In this document: positions 16,328 through 24,327 of the stretch, in pieces
Layout of the letters: each line of letters opens with the position of its first letter
How positions within the stretch are numbered: the first letter of the stretch is position 1
Assembly (NCBI RefSeq): GCF_020731285.1
Contig: NZ_JAJFOW010000036.1
Coordinates: 1 to 64,000 of the forward strand
Source: Cohnella baijiui
GTDB lineage: Bacteria > Bacillota > Bacilli > Paenibacillales > Paenibacillaceae
Direction: 5' to 3'
Length of the DNA stretch: 64,000 nucleotides
Translations under genes and position numbers: made by a program
Notes under the pieces: generated by a model
What the model was told of the DNA's origin: nothing
Seen by the model: the letters and a program-made list of their open reading frames with translations, nothing else
Databases searched by the model: none

Positions 16328-17212
16328 TTGGAGGACTGGAGAAAAGCGAAAATATTGGATGTCGCCATGGATTTGTTTCGCCAGAAAGGCTACAGCGCCA
16401 CGTCCATGCAGGATATCGCGGAAGCCTGCGGCATGGCCAAAGCCAGCATTTATAAATTATTCGCTTCCAAGGAAGAGCTGTTCACGGAAGTATTCGTGCT
16501 TTGCCATCAGATCCTGCTGGACGGGTTCGCCGAGCTTGACCGGTCTGGCGACCTGCTCGGCCTCTCACCCAAGGAGAAGCTGGTCCGCAAGATCGAATTC
16601 CAGCTGTCGTACACGGTCGAGAACCATCTGTTCATGATGGATCTCAAGGAGCTGCCGCTCAACGACCACGAGCTGTTCGTCGCGGCTTGGAAACGCAAAA
16701 AGTCCGCCCTGCTCACCTGGATGCGGGACCTGATGCTGGATAAATACGGCCCAGCGATCGAGCCCTTTCTCTGGGACGTCGTCACGCTGTTCCGCGGCAT
16801 CCTGGTCGAATACATGCGCTATGCCGTGCAAAAGGTGATCGCCCTGCCGATGGCCGAGCTCGCGGCCTTTATCGTCGACCGGACCGACGCCGTCGTCGAC
16901 GATCTGATCCGGACGCGGCCGCAGCCGGTCGTCGGCGAGGACATCGTCCGCTTCAACTACCTGAATCCGAGCGACGAACGGACCCGCCAACGGACGGCGG
17001 GAGAGCTGCTCCAGGCGGTGGAGCGCCGGGTCCGGAGCCTGGAGCTCCCGGAAGCCGTCCGCAAGGAGATGGGAGAGATCGCGGGACTGATGCGGCAGGA
17101 GCTGGATCGGGAAAAGCCGAATCCGACGCTGCTGCGCGCGCTTTCCGCCTATCTCGACGCCGTGCCGGAGCTGCGGGCGGATGTCCGTCAATTCAAGCTC
17201 TTGCTGTCCTAG
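16328..17212 (+). CDS. TetR family regulator with long C-terminal domain
   Basis: About 294 residues, longer than the usual 190-220. The N-terminal TetR helix-turn-helix is clear: ILDVAMDLFRQKGYSATSMQDIAEACGMAKASIYKLFASKEEL. The extra C-terminal 90 residues (with TRQRTAGELLQAVERRVRSLELPEAV) are a helical extension seen in a subset of TetR proteins. Start is either TTG 16328 (GAGGTG 6 nt upstream) or GTG 16319. It probably represses the divergent MBL-AbrB operon. Confidence 0.85.
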   Translation: MEDWRKAKILDVAMDLFRQKGYSATSMQDIAEACGMAKASIYKLFASKEELFTEVFVLCHQILLDGFAELDRSGDLLGLSPKEKLVRKIEFQLSYTVENHLFMMDLKELPLNDHELFVAAWKRKKSALLTWMRDLMLDKYGPAIEPFLWDVVTLFRGILVEYMRYAVQKVIALPMAELAAFIVDRTDAVVDDLIRTRPQPVVGEDIVRFNYLNPSDERTRQRTAGELLQAVERRVRSLELPEAVRKEMGEIAGLMRQELDREKPNPTLLRALSAYLDAVPELRADVRQFKLLLS

Positions 17213-17231
17213 CGCAAGATCGGCGCAAGGT

Positions 17232-17276
17232 CAAAAAGGCCGCAGCGACTGCCATCCGGCAGGCCGCTGCGGCCTT
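17232..17276. terminator. bidirectional terminator
   Basis: AAAAAGGCCGCAGCG pairs with CGCTGCGGCCTTT, with a smaller inner CTGCC/GGCAG stem; A- and T-rich flanks suit both convergent genes. Confidence 0.85.
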
Positions 17277-17302
17277 TCCCTTTTGTAGGTTCGCGCGGAT
17301 CC

Positions 17303-19348
17303 TCAGGGACGGGCGAGGACAAATCGGTCGCCCGTCCAGTTATAAACGCTCTGCCGGTACGTACCGCTCTCTTGATCGTAATACGAGGCGGCGAAGCCGG
17401 GGCCGTCGATGCGGTCCAGATGAACCGAAGGCCGATGATCCGCCACGTAGATTTCTCCGCCCGTATCCAGCTTCTCGATCTCCCCCCGGTCGTTCAACGT
17501 ATAGAGATGGTAGATGGCACCGTTGCTGCCGGCCCACTGGCCGAGCGTGAAGTCGGGCCGCCCGTCGCCGTTGTAGTCCGCGATCGCGAGGTCGAAAGGC
17601 CCGCCGAAGTTCAGCTCCCGCTCCCGGAAATCCTCCATCAGCCCGTCGTAGACGAAAGCCGTGCTGCCTGGGGTAGACAGAGCCGGATTGACGACCCGGA
17701 TCCGGTAGGTTCCGATATAGTTGTCGGCATAAATGCCGCCGCCGGGGCCGCCCGCCTCCGCTTCGGTCTCGTGCTTGCCCGCGGTCATCTCCACCTTCAC
17801 GTAGAGAAGGCCGCCATCGGCCAGATCGACCCTGGCCGTCGACAGGACGACGGAGCTGTCTCCCGTCGGCGGGGCGGGATCCGGATCGCCGGAGGCGCCG
17901 GCCTGCCGCTCCACCTCGGCGACGTAAGCCGAGAGCTTCGCCTCGTCGGCCGCTTGCGGTCTCACGTCGCCCCCGAAGATTGCCTCGATCTCGCTCCTGT
18001 TCACGGCATAGGAGTAGCTCCTGCCCGCATCGTCATCGACCGTCTCGATCGCGACGATGCGGTCCACGTTGCCGATCAGGCTGAACAGCACCGCCGCATG
18101 GCGCCGGAACAGCGCCTCCCGGCTCGCGGCATCCCTTTCGGATGCGGCCGCGCCGGCGTCCTCCCGATAGTGGGTCGTCAGGCCGTAAGGCGCCTCGGCC
18201 GTATGCAGCTCCACCGTCCCGCGCTTGAGGCCGGGCGGCAGCGGCAGCAGATCGATCAAGGCGACGACGCGGCTGTTGTCCCCTACGTACGCGGTCTTGT
18301 AGCGCAGCAGCTCCCGAACGGGATAGGTCCCGACGGCGCCGTCGCCGGAAGACGCCTCCGGCCCGCGGTCCGCCGGAAGACGCGGATCGGCGACGAAACC
18401 CGCGATCAGCGCCGCTACGACGACGAAGACGAGGGCGACGACGCGCGGCCCCGGCCGCCGATAGCGTACGATCCGCTTGATCCTCGACGTCACGTGATCC
18501 TCGCCGAAGGAGAGCGGACCCGCCCGCAGCCAGCCTCGCCCGCCCGTCGACAGCGACAGCAGCGTTTCCGCATAGCCCTGTCGGCCGCTGCGGTCGAGCG
18601 ACCGCAACACGCGCTCGTCGCAGGCCATCTCCATGTCCTTGGCCATCGCCCGGAAGGACAGCCAGAGCAGCGGATTGAACCAATGGACGACGAGCGCGAG
18701 GCAGGCAATCGGCTTGACCCAGTGGTCGCGCCTGAAAATGTGGGCCTCCTCGTGCGCCGCGATGTGGCGGAACTCCGCATCCCCCAGTCCCGCGGGCACG
18801 TAAATCTTCGGCCGCAGGAGGCCGAAGACGAACGGCGTCCGTATCCGATCCGTCTCGTAGATCCGGCCGCGCACGCGCGTCGCCGTCCGGACCCGGCTTG
18901 CGGTCCGCCAATAGGCGTAGACGCCGTAGACGAGCAGCGCGACCATCCCGGCGACCCAGATGATGCCTGCCGCCGTCATGACGAGCTGCATCGGATTGAC
19001 GCTGGCCGTTGCGACGGCCCCCGGCAGGCTCGCGCCGGCCGCGCGGTCCACGGCGGGAATGCCCGTCGTCGTCCCGGGCTGCGGCATGAGCCCGAACCCG
19101 GGCGGCACGTAGACGAGCCGCCCCGTCTCGTCCCGGCCCGACGCGGGGAGCATGCCAAGCAGGCTGACGGCCGAGGGGAGCGCGATCGGCACCGTCATGC
19201 GGAAGAGAACGGCGGACCACAGCGCGTACGAATAGATCTTCGGGGCGCGTCGGAGCAGCGCGCGGACCGCGAAGACGCCCGCCGCCACGACGGACGCCGT
19301 AACGCTCATGTTGAGCACCGCGGCGAACAGCTCGGCGACGCGGCTCAT
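17303..19348 (-). CDS. BlaR1-like M56 peptidase with DUF4825 sensor
   Basis: A 681-residue membrane protein. Residues 1-310 are the M56 domain with four or so helices and the zinc motif HEEAH (199-203) in RHIAAHEEAHIFRRDHW. Past a helix near 303-320 comes a DUF4825 domain (about 335-460; LLRYKTAYVGDNSRVVALIDLLPLP) and a C-terminal part with a calcium-loop-like DYNGDGRPDF, resembling FG-GAP/EF-hand repeats. It lacks the penicillin-binding SxxK sensor of true BlaR1, so it likely senses another signal and cleaves or inactivates the BlaI-type repressor. Its ATG overlaps the blaI stop by 4 nt. Confidence 0.88.
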   Translation of the reverse strand: MSRVAELFAAVLNMSVTASVVAAGVFAVRALLRRAPKIYSYALWSAVLFRMTVPIALPSAVSLLGMLPASGRDETGRLVYVPPGFGLMPQPGTTTGIPAVDRAAGASLPGAVATASVNPMQLVMTAAGIIWVAGMVALLVYGVYAYWRTASRVRTATRVRGRIYETDRIRTPFVFGLLRPKIYVPAGLGDAEFRHIAAHEEAHIFRRDHWVKPIACLALVVHWFNPLLWLSFRAMAKDMEMACDERVLRSLDRSGRQGYAETLLSLSTGGRGWLRAGPLSFGEDHVTSRIKRIVRYRRPGPRVVALVFVVVAALIAGFVADPRLPADRGPEASSGDGAVGTYPVRELLRYKTAYVGDNSRVVALIDLLPLPPGLKRGTVELHTAEAPYGLTTHYREDAGAAASERDAASREALFRRHAAVLFSLIGNVDRIVAIETVDDDAGRSYSYAVNRSEIEAIFGGDVRPQAADEAKLSAYVAEVERQAGASGDPDPAPPTGDSSVVLSTARVDLADGGLLYVKVEMTAGKHETEAEAGGPGGGIYADNYIGTYRIRVVNPALSTPGSTAFVYDGLMEDFRERELNFGGPFDLAIADYNGDGRPDFTLGQWAGSNGAIYHLYTLNDRGEIEKLDTGGEIYVADHRPSVHLDRIDGPGFAASYYDQESGTYRQSVYNWTGDRFVLARP

Positions 19349-19704
19349 TCCGAGGCCTCTTCGATGATGCGCTTTAGCTTTTCCGCCTCTTGGGGCGACA
19401 GCTTCTTCCGGTCCAGGAAGGCGGTCAAAAACTGCGGCAGCGACCCGCCGAAGCTCCTGTCGATGAGCGCCTCGCTCTCGTACCGCTGGATGTCCTCCAG
19501 CTTGACGAGCGCGCGCACCACGGCGTCCTCGTTGCTCAAAACGCCCCGTGCGCACAGCTTGCGCAGCACCGTGTAAGTCGTCGACTTTTTCCAGCCGAGC
19601 CGCTCCTCGCACAGCCGCGCGAGCTCCGTCGAGTTGATCGGTTCGCGCTCCCAGACGAGACTAACAAACTTGTATTCGGCGTCGTACAGCTTGATGGCTT
19701 CCAT
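19345..19704 (-). CDS. BlaI/MecI family repressor
   Basis: A 119-residue winged-helix repressor: LYDAEYKFVSLVWEREPINSTELARLC, then WKKSTTYTVLRKLCARGVL (recognition helix) and the DNA-proximal wing. The C-terminal helix SLPQFLTAFLDRKKLSPQEAEKLKRIIEE dimerises and holds the usual cleavage region. It is first gene of the operon with the M56 sensor and most likely represses its own promoter through the two palindromes at 19723-19767. Confidence 0.92.
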   Translation of the reverse strand: MEAIKLYDAEYKFVSLVWEREPINSTELARLCEERLGWKKSTTYTVLRKLCARGVLSNEDAVVRALVKLEDIQRYESEALIDRSFGGSLPQFLTAFLDRKKLSPQEAEKLKRIIEEASE

Positions 19705-19722
19705 GTCGGGCTCCTCCAGAAA

Positions 19723-19767
19723 GGTTTATTCGAATAAACCTACTCCATAAAGTTTATCGCAATAAAC
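19723..19767. promoter_or_regulatory. two BlaI-type operators
   Basis: Perfect 18-bp palindrome GGTTTATTCGAATAAACC (19723-19740) and a near-identical GTTTATCGCAATAAAC (19752-19767), in the 5' region of the blaI-like gene. The sequence differs from the classic TACA/TGTA bla operator, so specificity is its own. Confidence 0.75.
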
Positions 19768-19796
19768 CTCCGAAAAGCAACCCTTGCAACTCGCCG

Positions 19797-20810
19797 CTAA
19801 TGCACCCAAACCTCCGAGTGGTAGGCCTTCATGAAGTCGAGAAACCCTTCCAACAAGGCGACGCCCGCGGTCTCGGCCTTCCGGGCCCGCTCCAGCAGCA
19901 AGACGGCGCGATCCGCGATGGCGGGATCCTTCGGCGCGCCGCCTTGGGGAAACGGAAACAGCGCTCGCAGCTCGGCGAAGGCCGACGCCACCTCTTCGTA
20001 ATGGCCCGCGGCCGCCGCGGCGTACTCGCGCACTTTGCGCTCCACGAAGTTGGCGCCGTCCCAGCCGCCGACGAGCTCTTGCAGAAATCGAGCCGCAAAC
20101 TCGCGCGCGTCGCCGACGACTCCCGCGTTGTAGGCGTTGCCCAATTCGTCCGCCGCGCGGTTTTTCATGACCTGGATCCACGCGTCGTATCCGGCGAGTC
20201 CCGTGGCGATCCGGTCCCGGAAAAAATCGGCGTCGCTCCATTCCCGTCCCCGCGAATGATCCACGATCATGTCGAGCGCCATCCGCAGCATCTCGTATTT
20301 GGAATGGGGGAGGCTTTCGCTAATGGTGATCAAATACAGCACATGGATGCGCGGGTTCGCGAACTTGTCGTACGGGATCGTGCCCTCTTGGGTCACATCC
20401 TTGGCGTAGAGCAGCTGCTTCTCGTCGTCGTAGCCGTAGATCAGGCCGAATTCCGGCCCGAACAGGTCGAAGCCGATCGCGGGCACGCCCTTGTCGATCG
20501 TCTCGTGCAGCATGGCCATCGTCCGCTCCAGCTGGTCGGGCGTCGGCGGGACCGGCGCTCCTCCCATGTTGCTGATGAAGCCCAGGTTGCACAGATTGCG
20601 GCGCAGAATATAGCCTCCGGGAAACGAAGTCGGACCTTCGATGCCGATGCGTTCCCGTTCGATGTTCATGCGGAACGCGTGCCCGGTCAGGCCCATCACG
20701 TCCACGAGGGACAGGTGCTTTTTGTCCGTATAGCCGACCGCCCCGAAGATGGCGTAAGCCGCCGTCGTCCACGTTTCATTCCAATTGTCCTTGCGATTGA
20801 CCTCCGCCAA
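19797..20810 (-). CDS. hypothetical protein, possibly BtrH/cysteine-protease-like
   Basis: A 337-residue soluble protein I cannot place firmly. The N-terminal half (WTTAAYAIFGAVGY..., GHAFRMNIERERIGIEGPTSFPGG, then AIGFDLFGPEFGLIYGYDDEKQLL) resembles the BtrH_N / C39-like fold found in peptide or acyl-transfer proteins, while the C-terminal half is alpha-helical. Start is TTG 20810 following GGAGGAGG. No neighbour clarifies its role. Confidence 0.65.
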   Translation of the reverse strand: MAEVNRKDNWNETWTTAAYAIFGAVGYTDKKHLSLVDVMGLTGHAFRMNIERERIGIEGPTSFPGGYILRRNLCNLGFISNMGGAPVPPTPDQLERTMAMLHETIDKGVPAIGFDLFGPEFGLIYGYDDEKQLLYAKDVTQEGTIPYDKFANPRIHVLYLITISESLPHSKYEMLRMALDMIVDHSRGREWSDADFFRDRIATGLAGYDAWIQVMKNRAADELGNAYNAGVVGDAREFAARFLQELVGGWDGANFVERKVREYAAAAAGHYEEVASAFAELRALFPFPQGGAPKDPAIADRAVLLLERARKAETAGVALLEGFLDFMKAYHSEVWVH

Positions 20811-21019
20811 GTTGCTTCCTCCTCCATCGGATTAGCCCGCGGGCGTCCCCACGATGTTGCAGCGCTTATCCGGTTAGATGCCGCCGGCTTCGGAAATCTA
20901 TCGGCACCGGACAAAAAGAAGGCAGTGGACTTGCCGGATGGCGCGGAATTGGATCTTCCCGTGCGTGCGACTTGTCTATACGATAGATCTACGAAATGAC
21001 GAAAAAGGAGCGAGGATTG

Positions 21020-21502
21020 ATGCCGTATCGTCCGCAACCCGATCTGACGATCGCGCCGTTCGCCGAGGAGGATCGCAACCGTTGGGAGACGCTCGCTCGC
21101 GGGTACAAAGCGTTCTATGAAACGGAGCTTCCCGATGCCGCCTACGAAGAGACTTGGCGGCGCCTGCTCGCCCGCGACGGGGTCTTCGGGCTCGGCGCCT
21201 ATAAGCGGGGAGAATTGATCGGCATCGCCCACTATTTGTTCCACCGGGCGATCTGGTCGGAGGATGTCTGCTACCTGCAAGACCTGTTCGTAGACGAGGC
21301 GGCGCGCGGGCAAGGCGCGGCACGCGCGCTCATCGAACGGGTCGCGGAAGAGTCGCGGAGGCGGGGTGCCGCGAGATTGTATTGGCAGACCCGTCACGAC
21401 AATGCCGTCGCGCGGGCGCTTTACGACAAGGTCGGAGAGCACCGGGGCTTCATCCGCTACGACTATCCGTTGGACGGGGCCTCCGGAGCCCCGAGACGTT
21501 AG
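21020..21502 (+). CDS. GNAT N-acetyltransferase
   Basis: A 160-residue GNAT with the acetyl-CoA loop in YLQDLFVDEAARGQGAARALI (R/Q-x-x-G-x-G/A) and the C-terminal WQTRHDNAVARALYDKVGEHRGFIRYD. This resembles the diamine/amino-acid side of the family, but the substrate is unknown. ATG 21020 is preferred (GGAG and GAGGA just upstream) over ATG 20996. The last 4 bp overlap the convergent aldo/keto reductase gene. Confidence 0.88.
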   Translation: MPYRPQPDLTIAPFAEEDRNRWETLARGYKAFYETELPDAAYEETWRRLLARDGVFGLGAYKRGELIGIAHYLFHRAIWSEDVCYLQDLFVDEAARGQGAARALIERVAEESRRRGAARLYWQTRHDNAVARALYDKVGEHRGFIRYDYPLDGASGAPRR

Positions 21503-22401
21503 CGATGCAGCGTATACCGGTTCGCCTTGCTGAGACGGCGGATCGCCTCGACCTCCGCTTGGGCGAGAGGCGGCACGTCCGCTGCGGCGAGGTTCTGCAG
21601 GAGCTGCTCGCGCGAACTGGCGCCCGGGATCGCGACGGCGACCGCCGGGTGGCTCAGCGCGTACCGGATTGCGAGCTGCGTGAGGCTCCGCGAATCCGCC
21701 GTCAGCTCCTTCAGCCGCTCGCGGAGCTCGAGCAGCTCGTCCAGCTCGTAGTCCGGCAAGCCCTTGGACGGCTGCCGATTCGCGGCCAGCGCCCCGCTCG
21801 CGAGCGGACCTCGCGCGATAACGCTGATTGAATGCTCCTCCAGGAGCGGCAGCACCGTCTCCTCCGCGCGGCGGTCCACGATGCTATAGCTATTCATGAC
21901 GCTCGCGATGGCGGAACGCGCGGCATACTCGCGAATGACGTTCGGCCGGATGGAGGAGATGCCGTAAGCGCGGACGACCCCTTCCCGCTTCAGTTGCTCG
22001 AAAGCCTCGATCGTCTCGTCGATCGGATCGTCCAGCGTGCCCCCGTGCAGCTGGTACAGATCGATGTAGTCCGTCCCCAGCCTGTGCAGGCTCATCTTAA
22101 CCGCCGACAGGATGTACGCCTTGGATGCATCCCAGGTCCAGCCTTCCTGGCCGGGGATGCGCCGGTTGCCGACCTTCGTCGCCAGCACGACGCGCTCTCG
22201 CCTTCCCTTGATCGCTTGGCCGACGATCTCCTCGTTGCGCCCCGCATCGTACAGATCTGCCGTATCGAGCAGCGTGACGCCCCGCTCGAGCGCCTCGTGG
22301 ATGATGGCCGTCGCCTTGCGCTCCTCCGTCCCTAGCGACATGCAGCCGAGTCCGATCTCGCCGACGATCAGCTCGGACGCGCCTAGCCGATTTTGCTTCA
22401 T
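21499..22401 (-). CDS. aldo/keto reductase
   Basis: A 300-residue NADPH-dependent TIM-barrel oxidoreductase. The catalytic tetrad is visible: D46 in LLDTADLYD, Y51, K76 in LATKVG and H119 in LYQLHGG. The cofactor loop at the end includes AIPGASSREQLLQNLAA. Members reduce aldehydes and ketones; substrate unknown. Convergent overlap of 4 bp with the GNAT gene implies no terminator between them. Confidence 0.92.
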   Translation of the reverse strand: MKQNRLGASELIVGEIGLGCMSLGTEERKATAIIHEALERGVTLLDTADLYDAGRNEEIVGQAIKGRRERVVLATKVGNRRIPGQEGWTWDASKAYILSAVKMSLHRLGTDYIDLYQLHGGTLDDPIDETIEAFEQLKREGVVRAYGISSIRPNVIREYAARSAIASVMNSYSIVDRRAEETVLPLLEEHSISVIARGPLASGALAANRQPSKGLPDYELDELLELRERLKELTADSRSLTQLAIRYALSHPAVAVAIPGASSREQLLQNLAAADVPPLAQAEVEAIRRLSKANRYTLHR

Positions 22402-22515
22402 GGCTTGTTTGGCCTCCCTTTGCGGTGATAGACGTTACGTTATGCTATTAGTCTACCATAACGAAGACCGGCCTCTCCTTCAGAGATGCCGGCCTTCAAA
22501 CACCTATGGATCTTC

Positions 22516-23301
22516 TTATCTTTCCTTGGCTTCAATGAGATAGTGAAAGCCTGTCGTCCGGAGACCCTTGTCGCCGGCGTGTTTCTCGAATTGCTTGACG
22601 ATCCGGCCGTAGCATTGTTCCCTCGCGTACGCGCGGAACTCGTCGCTTTGTCCGAAGCAGGCGATTTCGAAGACGTCTTCCGGCGAGGGAAGCCATGCAG
22701 TCTCTCTCAGCGTCGTCAGACGGATGTCGGTCAAGCCGCTGTCCGCCAGCCTCTCCCGGATTTGATCCAAGATCGGCGTACCCGCCGCGGGCGGAGCGAA
22801 CAAGCCTGGAAAAACGATGCCTAGCTCTCCCCCTTCGCCATTGCCGTCGCCCGGATGGAACAGCACGATTGCACCGCCGGGCCGCACGACGCGGTTGCCC
22901 TCTTTGTACCAGCTGGTCGGTCCCTTTTTGGTGTAGGCCATATCGAAAGTATCGTTCGGAAAAGGCAGGCCGTCATGCGTGTTTCCCAACACGTATCGGA
23001 CATTCGGCGGGCGATTCCGGTCGGCGGTCGCCAAAAACCCTTCCGTCATATCGTAACCGACCACTTCCTCGGCTTGGCTCGCCCAACGGCTCGTATAACC
23101 GCCGTGAGCGCACCCGACGTCCAGCACCCTGCCGCGCGCGGCGGAGATGAGCTTATCCGTCAGAACTTCTTCATCGGTCGGTCCTTCATAGACGCTCCGC
23201 CAAGGAAACTCGTATTTCCCCGTCCGGGCCGCCAATTGATTGCACCATGCCAGCGATTGCGGCTTCAAATAATCCGGGTGGCGCGTCAAATCGGGAAACA
23301 T
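22516..23301 (-). CDS. class I SAM-dependent methyltransferase
   Basis: A 261-residue methyltransferase. Motif I is VLDVGCAHGGYTSRWA (about 59-74), followed by EVVGYDMTEGFLATA and the post-motif NDTFDMAYTKKGPTSWY. The substrate is not predictable. GGAGCGGGGAT precedes ATG. It is 13 bp downstream of the PhzF gene, so they are an operon, and the neighbouring hairpin at 22464-22498 (GAAGACCGGC...GCCGGCCTTC) probably ends it. Confidence 0.88.
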   Translation of the reverse strand: MFPDLTRHPDYLKPQSLAWCNQLAARTGKYEFPWRSVYEGPTDEEVLTDKLISAARGRVLDVGCAHGGYTSRWASQAEEVVGYDMTEGFLATADRNRPPNVRYVLGNTHDGLPFPNDTFDMAYTKKGPTSWYKEGNRVVRPGGAIVLFHPGDGNGEGGELGIVFPGLFAPPAAGTPILDQIRERLADSGLTDIRLTTLRETAWLPSPEDVFEIACFGQSDEFRAYAREQCYGRIVKQFEKHAGDKGLRTTGFHYLIEAKER

Positions 23302-23314
23302 ATCCCCGCTCCTT

Positions 23315-24190
23315 TCAGATGGAGACTTCGAACTGCTGCACGTAGACGGCGGTTCCCGTGATCTCTACGATGTCGCCATTCGCGACGGTTACCCGAACCC
23401 TTCCGTCCCTTCCGATTTCTTGGCCTTGTTCGATCAGAAGATTCCTTGCGGCATCCGGCGTCGGGTCGATGTATCTCGCATAGTAAGCCCCCATGACGCC
23501 CGAGGCCGTTCCCGTCACGGGATCCTCCACCGTTCCGGAAAAAGGGGAGGAAAAATGGCGGGCATGCATGTGCGCCAGGGGGTCGTACGCGTCCAGGCAA
23601 AAGGGATGGACGGACGCGCGTGGCATCTCAACCAACAGTTGCGGAAACCTCGCGTTGTCCGGCTTCATCCGGGAAAAGGCGGATAGATGGCGAATCGGCA
23701 CCAGCAAGGTCCACGTCCCCGTGCTGCCATAACAGACAGGCAGATCCGTCCGAATGTCGTCTTCCTCCAGGCCCAAGGCATGCGCCAAGGCAGGAAGCGA
23801 ACCGCGAAACGGCTCGAAGCGAGGCGCCGCTTGGCGCATGGTGATGTGCCAGCCGTCATTTTGACGAAGCCGAATCGGCAAAATCCCCGCCCGCGTCTCG
23901 ATCGTCAGCTGCGTCCGGCCGCCCAGATTTCCTTTCATTTTCAAAGCATACAGGGTGGCCATCGTCGCGTGTCCGCACAGATCGATCTCATGCCCCGGCG
24001 TGAAGAAGCGGATTCTCGCATCGGCCCGATCCGAAGGGAGCGGGAACGCGGTTTCGTTAAATCCGACCTCGCCCGCAATCGCCCTCATCTGATCGTCGCT
24101 CAGCCGCTCGCCGCCCCACACGATCCCCGCGGGATTGCCTTGATGGGGGATCGGGCTGAACGCATCGTAGTGGTCGACCCGAATCTTCAT
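23315..24190 (-). CDS. PhzF family isomerase-like protein
   Basis: A 291-residue PhzF/diaminopimelate-epimerase-fold protein. It keeps the signature GNPAGIVWGG, the catalytic glutamate in GFNETAFP (E46), FTPGHEIDLCGHATMATLYAL and the C-terminal DPVTGTASGVMGAYYARY block. In phenazine makers PhzF isomerises DHHA, but no other phenazine genes are here, so the role is unknown. ATG follows AAAGGGG. First gene of an operon with the methyltransferase. Confidence 0.9.
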   Translation of the reverse strand: MKIRVDHYDAFSPIPHQGNPAGIVWGGERLSDDQMRAIAGEVGFNETAFPLPSDRADARIRFFTPGHEIDLCGHATMATLYALKMKGNLGGRTQLTIETRAGILPIRLRQNDGWHITMRQAAPRFEPFRGSLPALAHALGLEEDDIRTDLPVCYGSTGTWTLLVPIRHLSAFSRMKPDNARFPQLLVEMPRASVHPFCLDAYDPLAHMHARHFSSPFSGTVEDPVTGTASGVMGAYYARYIDPTPDAARNLLIEQGQEIGRDGRVRVTVANGDIVEITGTAVYVQQFEVSI

Positions 24191-24327
24191 AAGATGACCC
24201 CTTTCCGTTTGTTAAAAAGGAAAGTTCGATGCGAAATGGCTAATTCCTTTTAATGAGCATTCCCGGCAACAAGGGGCAACCATCGTTGAGGCCTATCCGG
24301 TTCCCCCAGATTCTCCGAGCTATCGTT

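Noticed and set aside
17372..19576. 734-residue plus-strand ORF
   Set aside because: It is the antisense shadow of the M56 sensor gene in GC-rich DNA; it has arginine-rich, low-complexity composition and no ribosome site.
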